Shown here: in pieces, positions 1 through 8,887 of the stretch | Layout: each line of letters opens with the position of its first letter | Position numbering within the stretch: the stretch's first letter is position 1 | Source: Flavobacteriaceae bacterium UBA3611 | Lineage (GTDB): Bacteria > Bacteroidota > Bacteroidia > Flavobacteriales > Flavobacteriaceae | Assembly (NCBI GenBank): GCA_002375495.1 | Contig: DFLU01000010.1 | Location: 424,504 to 488,503 of the forward strand | Reading direction: 5' to 3' | Length of the DNA: 64,000 nt | Notes under the pieces: generated by a model | Seen by the model: only the letters and a program-made list of their open reading frames with translations | Database searches by the model: none | What the model was told of the DNA's origin: nothing | Made by a program: the position numbers and the translations under genes

Positions 1-1
1 A

Positions 2-1210
2 CTCTCTATCACTGGATTGAAATCTAGTACGGGAGAATCTATAACACTTGCTATTGAAAATCCTTCAGTAGGTGAGTTCGATTTATCGCAAGGCACAGGA
101 TCTCAAAATGGTGCAGCTTATATTGATGGTGCTGGCACTCTCCCAAATCCGTATGTTTCAGCTGTAGCGCTGGGCGGTACAGGAACATTGAATCTTTCCG
201 AATACAATACTGATGAACAGACCATAACTGGAACTTTTGCCTTTTCCGCAGGGCGTATTCAATTAGATGATGCTGGAAATCCTGTAATAGGTTCTGATGG
301 AATTCCTGTAATTGAAACCATAAATATTAACGCGGGTGCTTTTAATACCATCCCGTATACTATTGATGATACTATGGGCGGAGGCTCTGGTGGAGGAACC
401 GATCCAGACGAACTCTTTGCGCAAGTAGACGGTACCCCGTTTGAACCTGTGAGTGTAACGGTGTCACAATATATGGTAGGGATGCAACCAATGATTCAAA
501 TTATTGCGAAAGATACAGTGGGGGCTTCTATTCGGTTAGATGTGCCTGAAACATTGCAAACGGGAACATTCGATTTGTTTAACGGAATTTCTGACGGTGC
601 TCAACTAATTGGGTATTACAATGCAAATAACGGTGGGGAGAACTTGTCTTCAAACCCTGGAAGTATTACCATTACTGAATTCAGTTCACAAACAGGTAAA
701 TTAGTGGCTAATTTCAGCTTTACAGCGAACGATCCACTGAATGAAGACCCAACCGTGGTTGAAATTACCGAAGGTACTCTAGATGTTACATTTGTACCCA
801 CACCGGGAAATATATCTTTCTTTTTTCAAGCCGAAGTAGACGGGAATCTATTTGATCCTGAAATTGCAATGGCCACACAAGATACGTTTGAAGGGGTCTC
901 TATTGTTCGGATTTCAGCGAATATTGGCAATCGGGTGATGGAAATTGTTTTTCCTGCTTCTATCGGCGCCGGCACCTATGGTATGAGCCCTATGCTGGTT
1001 ACGGGTAGTGAAGTGGTTGGAAGTTACAACCCTGATGTCGTGAATGTTTCTGCCTTTACTTCAGACCCTGGAACTCTCGAAATTATTAGTTTTGATGTTG
1101 CAACGGGAGTCATTGAAGGAGCGTTCAGCTTTTCAGCAAAAGATCCTACCAATGAAGACCCTACGGTGTATGAAGTTACCAATGGTGAGTTCTTGGTAGA
1201 ACTTCAATAG
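2..1210 (+). CDS. Secreted repeat protein, DUF6252-like (5' partial)
   Basis: The reading frame is open to the left window edge, so the N-terminus, including any signal peptide, is missing. The visible part holds at least two full and one partial copy of a domain of about 120 residues. Each copy begins with an 'F-x-A-x-VDG-x-x-F' stretch and ends with 'FSF-A-DP-NEDPTV-EVT-GEF'. This layout resembles the flavobacterial lipoprotein family DUF6252, and the composition (Gly, Thr, Ser, Val) suggests a beta-rich exported protein. Function is unknown. It converges with the next gene across a shared terminator. A TTG inside the frame at position 17 is not a credible start. Confidence 0.7.
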   Translation, partial: LSITGLKSSTGESITLAIENPSVGEFDLSQGTGSQNGAAYIDGAGTLPNPYVSAVALGGTGTLNLSEYNTDEQTITGTFAFSAGRIQLDDAGNPVIGSDGIPVIETININAGAFNTIPYTIDDTMGGGSGGGTDPDELFAQVDGTPFEPVSVTVSQYMVGMQPMIQIIAKDTVGASIRLDVPETLQTGTFDLFNGISDGAQLIGYYNANNGGENLSSNPGSITITEFSSQTGKLVANFSFTANDPLNEDPTVVEITEGTLDVTFVPTPGNISFFFQAEVDGNLFDPEIAMATQDTFEGVSIVRISANIGNRVMEIVFPASIGAGTYGMSPMLVTGSEVVGSYNPDVVNVSAFTSDPGTLEIISFDVATGVIEGAFSFSAKDPTNEDPTVYEVTNGEFLVELQ

Positions 1211-1224
1211 TACTTACTACATAT

Positions 1225-1260
1225 AAAAAAAAGCCGCTCCATAGTTGAGCGGCTTTTTTT
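1225..1260. terminator. Bidirectional rho-independent terminator
   Basis: A GCCGCTC / GAGCGGC stem (1233-1239 and 1247-1253) is flanked by an A-run on the left and a T-run on the right, so it can end transcription from both converging genes. Confidence 0.85.
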
Positions 1261-1279
1261 ATGCAATAAAGGGTTGCGT

Positions 1280-2011
1280 TTAGTTCGACTTAATGCTTCC
1301 TGAACCCAATACTTTGGTATCGCTCATCTCCGGACTTCCTTTATAGCGAACATCTCCAGAGCCGTTTACCCGTGCTTTCAACGCATTTTTCGCGTTTACT
1401 TCAGCATCTCCAGACCCAGAAACGTAAACTTCAGTATTGGCCGCATTTAACGAATAGCCTTCAAAATCGCCACTGCCACTCACTTTTACTTCTAGATTGT
1501 TTGCAGAACCTGAAAGACGCATATCGCCACTGCCGGTTATCTTTGCTTCTACCGTTTCGGCGTCTATAGCCAATATCATATCACCACTGCCTACCACATT
1601 AAAAGTAAGGGAGTTTCCTTTAATGGGCTTTGTGCTGGTGACATCTCCAGAACCGGTTAATGATACTTCAGACAAGTCTGTAAATGGAACGGTCACTACG
1701 ATATCGTGTTTTGATGAATAGCTAATGCCTTTTTTCATCTTTACTTTTAAGACATCGCCATTGGTTTCAACTTCTATATATTCATGCAAGTTATTGTCTG
1801 CCATGATGGTGATATTTCCTTCATTGCCCGAAACCAAATTTACAGTGATAGAGCCCACTACTTGAACTTCGTCGTATGGTTGCGTAGTTCTGGATGTCTC
1901 GGTTACATTGCCGCTACCTTTAATCTTTTTGTTTTTCCATTGGGCATTCATTTCAAGGGGCGCAACGGTACAAATGGCAAGAATTAATAAGATTGTGCTG
2001 ATTTTTTTCAT
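1280..2011 (-). CDS. GIN-domain (DUF2807) exported protein
   Basis: A 243-residue protein with an N-terminal signal peptide (residues 1-23, MKKIS...MNAQ). It then carries a repetitive beta-helix built on GSGD/GSGN motifs that recur about every 15-20 residues, the signature of the putative auto-transporter adhesin 'head GIN' domain (DUF2807). Such proteins are periplasmic or surface-exposed and their biochemical role is not established. It is the last gene of a leftward operon beginning with an ECF sigma factor. The neighbour upstream is another beta-helical protein, so both may be envelope outputs of that sigma factor; this is inferred from position only. Confidence 0.8.
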   Translation of the reverse strand: MKKISTILLILAICTVAPLEMNAQWKNKKIKGSGNVTETSRTTQPYDEVQVVGSITVNLVSGNEGNITIMADNNLHEYIEVETNGDVLKVKMKKGISYSSKHDIVVTVPFTDLSEVSLTGSGDVTSTKPIKGNSLTFNVVGSGDMILAIDAETVEAKITGSGDMRLSGSANNLEVKVSGSGDFEGYSLNAANTEVYVSGSGDAEVNAKNALKARVNGSGDVRYKGSPEMSDTKVLGSGSIKSN

Positions 2012-2032
2012 GGTGTTAAGTTTTAGTTGTTG

Positions 2033-3118
2033 TTAGAGTTTTTTAAAAGTGATGGTGCCGTAATTGGCATTAATGTTTATAGTATTTCCGCCGTTTTTTT
2101 TGCCGAAATATCCTTCAAAACGACTGTCTGAATGTTCCACATGTTGTTTGGTAAATGTCATCATTTCTTTCCCTTTGAAATTAGTATAGGTTAAATCGGC
2201 TGTAATAGTAAAAGTATAACCTGGCGCCAGGCCTAGTACAATTGGGGCATATTCTGAACGTATTTGAATTTGTTTACAACTAGGTTCAACCCGATCTACA
2301 CGTACACCGCCATAGTCGGTGTTGATGTTCAACGACCCCGCTACGTTGCCGAAATTATGGCTTATATGGTCGCCACGGCCAATAACGGTCGTAACTTTTT
2401 CGACACTAATTTTTCCGTAGTCATTGTTGTAGTTAAGGTCGCCAACCTCCCCAATATCTGAGTTGGAGTGATCTGAATTCAGTTCAAGCTTCTCGGCCTT
2501 ATCTAACCGAAACCCAGAATAATCTGCGTTTATCTTTCCGCTCTTCATATAACGAATGGTAGAATTGTTGGTATGGTCGAAGTTCAAATAATTATCGTCT
2601 GCCATAAGCTCCCCAATGATGAGTTGCCCATAATCACAAGAGATTTTTGCATTACCCATTAATTGGTCTAAGGTGATGGTTCCGTAGTCGTTACTAAGAT
2701 TTACGGTATTGTTTACCGGCAATTTTATGGTATAATTCACCTCTGCCGAAACATTATTTTTTCCTTTTCCCCACCAACTTTTCCAATTGCTTTTTTTATC
2801 GAATTCGGTGGTTGCTGAAACTTTACTGCCATTGGCTGTAAACGCTACGGTAATATCGTTTAGTCGTTCGGTTACTTTAGCTTCGTTATTACCGTTGGTC
2901 GTGATTACCACGTCTATAACGGTTCTATTTTCGTTCCAAGTTGAAATGGTGACATTTCCGAAGGAGTTGTCAAGCTGAAATCCAGCGTTTGCATTCACCG
3001 TGTACTCTTTATGGATTTTCTTTTCTTTGGTATACTTTCCTTTTAATTTTCCGTTGTTCGCAACCACAATTGCAGGTAGCAAGGTGAGCAAGAACAAAAT
3101 ATTATAATAGTGTTTCAT
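2033..3118 (-). CDS. DUF4097-like beta-helical exported protein
   Basis: A 361-residue protein with a signal peptide (MKHYYNILFLLTLLPAIVVA) followed by short repeats of the type 'NDYGTITLD', 'CDYGQLIIG', 'NTDYGGVRVD' and 'NANYGTITF', typical of a right-handed beta-helix of the DUF4097/DUF2807 class. No catalytic motif is visible. It overlaps the putative anti-sigma gene by 17 nt (3102-3118), so the two are translationally linked. It lies 21 nt before the GIN-domain gene in the same operon. The function is unknown; a surface or periplasmic structural role is likely. Confidence 0.7.
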   Translation of the reverse strand: MKHYYNILFLLTLLPAIVVANNGKLKGKYTKEKKIHKEYTVNANAGFQLDNSFGNVTISTWNENRTVIDVVITTNGNNEAKVTERLNDITVAFTANGSKVSATTEFDKKSNWKSWWGKGKNNVSAEVNYTIKLPVNNTVNLSNDYGTITLDQLMGNAKISCDYGQLIIGELMADDNYLNFDHTNNSTIRYMKSGKINADYSGFRLDKAEKLELNSDHSNSDIGEVGDLNYNNDYGKISVEKVTTVIGRGDHISHNFGNVAGSLNINTDYGGVRVDRVEPSCKQIQIRSEYAPIVLGLAPGYTFTITADLTYTNFKGKEMMTFTKQHVEHSDSRFEGYFGKKNGGNTININANYGTITFKKL

Positions 3119-3665
3119 CTGTGTTTTGTTTAAATATTGTTATAGATTCTATGGTTGCTGAAACCTGTTCTAAAATGGCAATCCTGTTCTGAAAATTTGT
3201 AATCATGGCATGGATTACCCTTTTGTTATTGCCGCTCAACACCAAGTCTTTTTTGAGCTGCTGGTATTCGGTTTCTAGCTTTTCGATTTCTGTGAGTGCT
3301 CCTTCAATAATTTTTGTGTTCTCAGGAGATTCAGATTTCATAAGTACCTGAATTTCACGATTGATGGTTGTAGTAAAAAATGATTGTGTTTGTTCCATTT
3401 CTGGCGAAACACTTGCCAAGTCTGCTTCTTTTGGCGTTTGCTCTGCCATTCCCACGCTCCCTAAATAAAGGAGCAATGCCACAGCAGCGGCAACCGATGC
3501 CACCTTCCAAAGTATATGTGTTTTCTTGCTGTGTGCCTTTGGTTGGTGCTGCAATTTTTCCAAAAAGCGTTTTTGGTGGCCTTCCGGTGTTTCGTGTACA
3601 TCAAAACTTCCTTCTAGACGTTCAAATAATTGTGATATGTCATCCTTCTTTTCCATGTTATGCAT
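3102..3665 (-). CDS. Putative anti-sigma factor, single-pass membrane protein
   Basis: A 187-residue protein with a cytoplasmic N-terminal segment (residues 1-47), one transmembrane helix (about 49-70, ILWKVASVAAAVALLLYLGS) and a periplasmic, largely helical C-terminus. It overlaps the end of the ECF sigma gene by 8 nt and the start of the beta-helical gene by 17 nt. Position and topology fit an anti-sigma factor holding the sigma factor at the membrane. I do not see a zinc-binding ZAS motif (HxxxCxxC), so assignment rests on context. Flavobacterial genomes commonly annotate such genes only as hypothetical. Confidence 0.6.
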   Translation of the reverse strand: MHNMEKKDDISQLFERLEGSFDVHETPEGHQKRFLEKLQHQPKAHSKKTHILWKVASVAAAVALLLYLGSVGMAEQTPKEADLASVSPEMEQTQSFFTTTINREIQVLMKSESPENTKIIEGALTEIEKLETEYQQLKKDLVLSGNNKRVIHAMITNFQNRIAILEQVSATIESITIFKQNTDETLL

Positions 3666-4206
3666 TCAATTTTTTCCGTAAACTTTCCTTTGCCCTCGAG
3701 ACCAAGGTGCGACAGTTGCCATAACTTATCTGCATGATGTCGCAAATCTCCTCATAATCATACCCTTCAATAAAATGAAGGCTCAATACCCGCTCGTACT
3801 TACTGTGCAATGCTTTCATGCCTTGTAGCACTTCTTGCACTTTCAGATTTTCTAAATCTTCTGTTGCCATGCCATCGCTATCTGCAGTATCCATTTGCAA
3901 ATCAATTGAATCAGAAATAGGAACATACTTTTGGCTTTTTTTATAGTGCACAATGCTATTATTCACAACGATGCGCTTTAACCAAGCTCCAAAAGTAGCG
4001 GTGCCTTTAAAGCTATCCAGTTTGCTGAATGCTGCTAAAAATGATTCCTGCATACAATCTTCTGCCAAAGCGGTGTCTTTTACAATTCGGAAGGATACAT
4101 TGTACATCGCTTGGCTGTAACGGTTGTACACTTCTAATTGCGCCAACTGGTTTCCCTTTTTGCAAAGAACGAGTAAGGTTGATATGTCTTGGTGGGTTAG
4201 TGCCAA
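3658..4206 (-). CDS. ECF (sigma-70 family) RNA polymerase sigma factor
   Basis: At 182 residues this is the normal size for an extracytoplasmic-function sigma factor. Region 2 is visible at about 20-90 (YNRYSQAMYNVSFRIVKD, DCMQESFLAAF, FGAWLKRIVVNN) and region 4 at about 125-180 (YERVLSLHFIEGYDYEEI, then the helix-turn-helix 'ISYGNCRTLVSRAKESLRKKL'). It directs RNA polymerase to a specific promoter set. It heads a four-gene leftward operon with a putative membrane anti-sigma factor and two exported beta-helical proteins, so an envelope-related regulon is plausible. A candidate autoregulated promoter lies just upstream. Confidence 0.92.
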   Translation of the reverse strand: MALTHQDISTLLVLCKKGNQLAQLEVYNRYSQAMYNVSFRIVKDTALAEDCMQESFLAAFSKLDSFKGTATFGAWLKRIVVNNSIVHYKKSQKYVPISDSIDLQMDTADSDGMATEDLENLKVQEVLQGMKALHSKYERVLSLHFIEGYDYEEICDIMQISYGNCRTLVSRAKESLRKKLNA

Positions 4207-4225
4207 AAAATCATGAGATTTACAG

Positions 4226-4256
4226 TAAAGATAGCATCCATTTACAATTGTTACAC
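4226..4256 (-). promoter_or_regulatory. Candidate ECF-type autoregulated promoter
   Basis: On the minus strand, GTGTAACAAT (4256-4247) is followed about 15 nt after its AAC core by TATCTTTA (4233-4226), just ahead of the sigma-factor start. An AAC-containing -35 is typical for ECF promoters. The match is by eye only. Confidence 0.35.
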
Positions 4257-4379
4257 CTTTGGTAAAATTTTTACGTACATGGCATAACTATTGAACCTTA
4301 TGGGAGCACGTACTGCGGAAATACCCTGATTTTAATACTATTGCGGTACAATTAAAAATAATATAAAATTTAAAGCAGG

Positions 4380-4410
4380 CTGTCAGAGATTTAATTTGTG
4401 ACAGAATGTC
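4380..4410. promoter_or_regulatory. Inverted repeats upstream of lon, possible operator
   Basis: CTGTCA-N13-TGACAG (4380-4404) overlaps a second small dyad, GACA-GAA-TGTC (4400-4410), 14-45 nt before the lon start codon. The position suits a heat-shock or stress operator; no binding protein can be named from the sequence. Confidence 0.4.
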
Positions 4411-4424
4411 TTACAACAAAATAT

Positions 4425-6875
4425 ATGGCCAAAACGAAAGTAATTAGCTTAGACAACTTGTCATTTCAAGATTTAAAAGACGAAGCAGACTTAATCCCGC
4501 TCATGACCACCGAAGATGAAGATGCGATGAATAGGGAAGAGCTGCCCACAACATTGCCCATTTTACCTTTGCGGAATACAGTGCTGTTTCCTGGGGTGGT
4601 AATCCCCATCACTGCCGGCAGGGATAAGTCGATTAAACTCATTAATGAGACCAATAAGAACGGTAAGGTAATCGGTGTGGTTTCTCAAAAAGATGAAGGA
4701 AAAGAAAATCCGTCGTTAGCAGATATCAATACCATTGGTACTGTTGCCCAGATTTTACGGGTGCTTAAAATGCCCGACGGAAATACCACGGTAATCATTC
4801 AAGGTAAAAAACGTTTTGAAGTCTCTGAGGTAATGACCACAGAGCCTTACATGACCGCTACCATCAGAGAGGTTGACGAAGCACGCCCAGCAAAGGAGAA
4901 TGCCGAATTCAAAGAAATTATTAGCTCTATCAAAGAATTGGCACTAACTATCATAAAAGACAGTCCAAACATTCCTTCAGAAGCTGCCTTTGCTATCAAA
5001 AACATTGAGAGTTCTTCGTTTTTAATCAACTTCGTTTCTTCAAATTTGAATATTCCCGTAGAAGAAAAACAAAAGCTATTAGAGATTAACGACCTAAAAG
5101 AGCGTGCGTTAGAAACACTGCGCTTTATGAACCTAGAGCTTCAAAAGCTGTCGCTTCGAAACGACATTCAATCTAAGGTAGAAAGCGACATAAGCCAGCA
5201 ACAACGCGAATATTTCCTTCACCAACAAATGAAAACGATTCAGGAAGAGTTGGGTGGAAATTCGAATGAAGCTGAAATTGAAGAAATGCGCACCAAAGCG
5301 AAGAAAAAGAAATGGAAAGATGCTGTCCAAAAGCATTTCGACAAAGAAATTACAAAGCTGCAGCGTATGAATCCGCAAGTAGCCGAATTTAGTATCCAAA
5401 AAAATTACTTAGACCTGATGCTAGAGCTTCCTTGGGAAGAATTCAGCAAAGATAAATTCGACCTAAAAAGAGCAAAGAAAATATTAGATCGCGACCATTA
5501 TGGGCTCGATGATGTTAAAAAACGAATCATTGAGTATCTAGCGGTTCTAAAACTGCGAAACGATATGAAATCGCCTATCTTGTGTCTCTACGGACCTCCA
5601 GGTGTGGGTAAAACGAGTTTGGGAAAATCGATTGCCGAAGCCTTGGGGCGCGAGTATGTGCGTATGTCGTTGGGTGGCTTGCGTGACGAAGCGGAGATTC
5701 GCGGACATAGAAAAACGTACATTGGTGCCATGCCTGGGCGGATTATTAAAAGCTTGAAAAAGGCAGGAACGAGCAATCCAGTTTTTGTTTTAGACGAAAT
5801 CGATAAACTTTCGGTTGGGAGCCAAGGCGATCCGTCTTCTGCGATGTTAGAAGTGTTGGACCCTGAACAGAACAGCGAATTTTATGATAACTTCCTTGAG
5901 TTGGGGTACGATCTCTCTAAGGTGATGTTTATCGCTACGTCAAATAGTTTAAGTACCATTCAACCTGCTTTGCGGGACCGTATGGAAATTATAAACGTTA
6001 CTGGATATACCATTGAAGAAAAGGTGGAAATTGCCAAGAAGCATTTACTTCCGAAGCAATTAAAAGAACACGGTCTCACAAAAGAACATTTGCAAATTGG
6101 CAAACCACAACTCGAAAAGATTGTTGAAGGTTACACTAGGGAGAGCGGTGTGCGCGGACTCGAAAAGCAAATCGCTAAAATGGTGCGACATGCTGCTATG
6201 AACATCGCAATGGAAGAAGAATACACGGTAAAGGTTACCAATGACACTGTGATTGAGGCCTTGGGCGCACCAAAGTTAGAACGCAACAAGTACGAAAACA
6301 ACGATGTTGCTGGTGTGGTTACAGGCTTGGCTTGGACTCGTGTAGGTGGCGATATTTTGTTTATAGAGTCTACGCTTTCTAAAGGAAAAGGCCAGCTAAA
6401 CATGACCGGAAATTTGGGGAAAGTGATGAAGGAAAGTGCTACCATTGCTTTGGAATACATCAAATCGAATGCAGAAAAGTTGGGCTTATCGCCAGAAATT
6501 TTCGACAAATACAATATCCATATCCACGTGCCAGAAGGTGCAACGCCCAAAGATGGCCCAAGTGCGGGAATTACGATGCTTACCTCATTAGTTTCGTTGT
6601 TTACGCAACGAAAAGTGAAGAAAAGCATTGCCATGACGGGTGAAATTACCCTTCGGGGAAAGGTTTTACCTGTAGGCGGAATAAAGGAAAAGATTTTGGC
6701 CGCCAAGCGTGCACGAATTAAGGAGATTTTACTGTGTGAAGACAACAAGCGAGACATCGATGAAATAAAACCGGAGTATCTAAAAGGACTTACCTTTCAC
6801 TATGTAAAGGATATGAGCGATGTGTTAGAATTAGCGTTGACCAAACAAAAGGTAAAGAACCCTAAAAGCTTGTAA
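4425..6875 (+). CDS. lon: ATP-dependent protease Lon
   Basis: Endopeptidase La, a cytoplasmic AAA+ protease that degrades misfolded and regulatory proteins. I chose the ATG at 4425 (816 residues, MAKTKV...), normal for LonA; an in-frame GTG 27 nt upstream lies inside inverted repeats and adds no conserved sequence. Domains in order: N-terminal substrate-binding LON domain (about 40-240), helical linker, AAA+ module with Walker A GPPGVGKT near 390-397 and Walker B FVLDEIDK, and C-terminal serine protease domain. The Ser-Lys dyad is Ser713 (PKDGPSAG) and Lys756 (second Lys of GGIKEK). The gene appears to be monocistronic. Confidence 0.98.
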   Translation: MAKTKVISLDNLSFQDLKDEADLIPLMTTEDEDAMNREELPTTLPILPLRNTVLFPGVVIPITAGRDKSIKLINETNKNGKVIGVVSQKDEGKENPSLADINTIGTVAQILRVLKMPDGNTTVIIQGKKRFEVSEVMTTEPYMTATIREVDEARPAKENAEFKEIISSIKELALTIIKDSPNIPSEAAFAIKNIESSSFLINFVSSNLNIPVEEKQKLLEINDLKERALETLRFMNLELQKLSLRNDIQSKVESDISQQQREYFLHQQMKTIQEELGGNSNEAEIEEMRTKAKKKKWKDAVQKHFDKEITKLQRMNPQVAEFSIQKNYLDLMLELPWEEFSKDKFDLKRAKKILDRDHYGLDDVKKRIIEYLAVLKLRNDMKSPILCLYGPPGVGKTSLGKSIAEALGREYVRMSLGGLRDEAEIRGHRKTYIGAMPGRIIKSLKKAGTSNPVFVLDEIDKLSVGSQGDPSSAMLEVLDPEQNSEFYDNFLELGYDLSKVMFIATSNSLSTIQPALRDRMEIINVTGYTIEEKVEIAKKHLLPKQLKEHGLTKEHLQIGKPQLEKIVEGYTRESGVRGLEKQIAKMVRHAAMNIAMEEEYTVKVTNDTVIEALGAPKLERNKYENNDVAGVVTGLAWTRVGGDILFIESTLSKGKGQLNMTGNLGKVMKESATIALEYIKSNAEKLGLSPEIFDKYNIHIHVPEGATPKDGPSAGITMLTSLVSLFTQRKVKKSIAMTGEITLRGKVLPVGGIKEKILAAKRARIKEILLCEDNKRDIDEIKPEYLKGLTFHYVKDMSDVLELALTKQKVKNPKSL

Positions 6876-6888
6876 TTCTTTAAGAAAA

Positions 6889-7650
6889 TTATTGCACGAT
6901 CAGTTTGTGTACGGTGCTTTTGTTTCCTTCGGAAATGTTCACGAAATAGAGCCCTGGCGCTAGCATGGCGATGTTTAGGCTTTTTTGACTAGCTTCTAAT
7001 CGATTTGTCTGAACTAACTGTCCGCTAACTGAAATGATGCGCACATCTAACGCTAATTCAGTAGTAGCCGTTTTCTGAAAATGCAACACGTTTTGTGCTG
7101 GATTGGGATAAATAGCTACTGTAGCGAGGTCGTTTTCTGGAGTGTTTAGAACGGGTGTATTCCGGTAGGTATATTGTAAAAAAGGTTGCGTGATATAGGT
7201 CATGGTTTGAAATCCGTCGCTATTGGTGGTTACCGATGGATCCACGATCGTGTAGAGCAGTGGGTCGGGTTCGATGATTGCGAAGGGGCCAAAAATATAG
7301 GGTTCGTCCATATCTTCAAAAAAACCGCAAGCGTCACTAGTACCATCTGTAGAAATTGTTCTGAAGTCACCACTTATAGCATCTTGTTCTAAAGTACCAC
7401 TAATGGTATTGCAAATGCCAAGACCAAGAAACTGTAAATTATCGTCAATCGTAATTTTTGGATTGATTTGTTCAATTTCGGGATTTCCTCCATAGGGTTG
7501 GTATCCTTCTACAGTAAATGTTTCGTTGGTATCACTGTCGAATATTTCATACAGATACCAAGTTTGATTGAAAAAATCGGGGTCTACAGTTTGCGCTTGG
7601 ACAAGAAAAGGGCAACATAAACACAAGAAAAATGTGGTAAACAGTTTCAT
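6889..7650 (-). CDS. Secreted protein with T9SS type A sorting domain
   Basis: The start is taken at the ATG giving MKLFTTFFLCLCCPFLVQAQ, a clean signal peptide; an upstream TTG-type extension of 6 residues is unlikely. The middle (about residues 20-160) has the pattern 'W-L---D----T' and 'GICNTISGT', loosely like small lipocalin/META-type folds, but I cannot assign it. The last 80 residues contain 'VAIYPNPAQNVLHFQ' and end 'GLYFVNISEGNKSTVHKLIVQ', the C-terminal domain that directs export through the type IX secretion system. It converges with lon, 13 nt apart. Confidence 0.8.
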   Translation of the reverse strand: MKLFTTFFLCLCCPFLVQAQTVDPDFFNQTWYLYEIFDSDTNETFTVEGYQPYGGNPEIEQINPKITIDDNLQFLGLGICNTISGTLEQDAISGDFRTISTDGTSDACGFFEDMDEPYIFGPFAIIEPDPLLYTIVDPSVTTNSDGFQTMTYITQPFLQYTYRNTPVLNTPENDLATVAIYPNPAQNVLHFQKTATTELALDVRIISVSGQLVQTNRLEASQKSLNIAMLAPGLYFVNISEGNKSTVHKLIVQ

Positions 7651-7867
7651 ACTTTCTTTAATTAGCACATTCTAAAGTTACGAAATAGTCTTTATTTATA
7701 TTCCAGACTTATAATTATGAACTAGTTTGTTGGGTAAAGACCTTGTTTGCTTTGTTTTATGCATTCAAAGTATGACGCACTATTTTTAAAGAACAATCAT
7801 TTCGCGCTCCGCTAAAAATAAATTATTATTGCAGTCGTTAAAGTGTAGGACATACAATCTCACGCCC

Positions 7868-8887
7868 ATGCTAAAAAAGGTTTTACTTCTTCTTGCCATT
7901 GGCACAGCTATTCCGGCTGTGGCGCAAGTAGGAGGACGTGCAACCTACCAATTTCTAAATTTGGTGAGTTCTACAAGACAAGCAGCACTCGGGGGTAAAA
8001 ACATTACAAACTACGATTACGATCCCACCCAGGGTATGTACAACCCAGCTGCCATTAATCCTGAAATGGATAATCAATTGGCGCTCAATTACGCCAACTA
8101 CATTGGCGATGTAAACTACGGAACAGCTTCTTACGCCTACCTCTGGGACCGTAGAACACAAGTATTGCATACAGGCATAACCTATATTAATTACGGGGCT
8201 TTTGATGGGTATGACGAAAATGGCGAGCCAACCGAGAGTTTTAGTGGTGGCGAAGTAGCGCTTTCTTTTGGACATGCCAGAAATATTGCCTTTACTAATT
8301 TTCATGTGGGCGGAAATGTAAAATTTATTTCCTCTAAGCTAGAGCAATATACCTCGTTCGGGGTTGCTGCAGATATTGGGCTGATGTATGTGTATGAAGA
8401 TTGGGACTTGCACATCACGGCAGTAGCCAGAAATTTGGGTACACAGATCACACCCTATGAAAACACGTATGAAAAGCTGCCTTTTGAAGTGCTCTTCGGA
8501 ATATCACAAACGTTGCAAAACATTCCAATTCGTTGGCATTTTACCCTAGAAAACCTTCAGACATGGAACATCGCTTTTGCGAACCCCAACAGAGATGAAA
8601 TTGATTTGGAAGGAAATACTACTTCAGAAGATATTAACTTTATAGACAATGCGTTTCGGCACATGATTGTGGGGATCGAGTTGTTTCCAGAAAGCGGCTT
8701 TAACTTACGGCTGGGATACAATCTTCGTCGAGCCGAAGAACTACGTATTATAGACCAACGTTCGTTTGCAGGCTTAACAGGCGGATTCTCCATTAAATTG
8801 AATAAATTGCGGTTAAGTTATGCCTATTCGCGTTTTAATAGTGCAGCGACTACCAGTACTTTTGGGCTCAATATAAACTTGCAATAA
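7868..8887 (+). CDS. porQ: Type IX secretion system outer-membrane protein PorQ
   Basis: A beta-barrel protein needed for type IX secretion; in Porphyromonas PorQ works with PorV and PorZ in attaching cargo at the surface. The start at 7868 gives a signal peptide (MLKKVLLLLAIGTAIPAVAQ) and a 339-residue protein, the usual PorQ size. The family N-terminus 'ATYQFLNLVSSTRQAALGG' is present, followed by alternating amphipathic strands and a terminal strand ending 'FGLNINLQ'. Its stop codon overlaps the cmk start by one base (TAATG), a conserved pairing in T9SS-bearing Bacteroidota. At least five T9SS cargo genes lie in this window. Confidence 0.93.
   Translation: MLKKVLLLLAIGTAIPAVAQVGGRATYQFLNLVSSTRQAALGGKNITNYDYDPTQGMYNPAAINPEMDNQLALNYANYIGDVNYGTASYAYLWDRRTQVLHTGITYINYGAFDGYDENGEPTESFSGGEVALSFGHARNIAFTNFHVGGNVKFISSKLEQYTSFGVAADIGLMYVYEDWDLHITAVARNLGTQITPYENTYEKLPFEVLFGISQTLQNIPIRWHFTLENLQTWNIAFANPNRDEIDLEGNTTSEDINFIDNAFRHMIVGIELFPESGFNLRLGYNLRRAEELRIIDQRSFAGLTGGFSIKLNKLRLSYAYSRFNSAATTSTFGLNINLQ

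Noticed and set aside
4398..4424. GTG start of lon nine codons upstream
   Set aside because: It falls inside the inverted repeats and the added residues are not like Lon; the ATG at 4425 fits the family better.
6131..6757. 208-codon frame antisense to lon
   Set aside because: It lies entirely within the strongly conserved lon protease domain and has no recognisable domain; a shadow frame.
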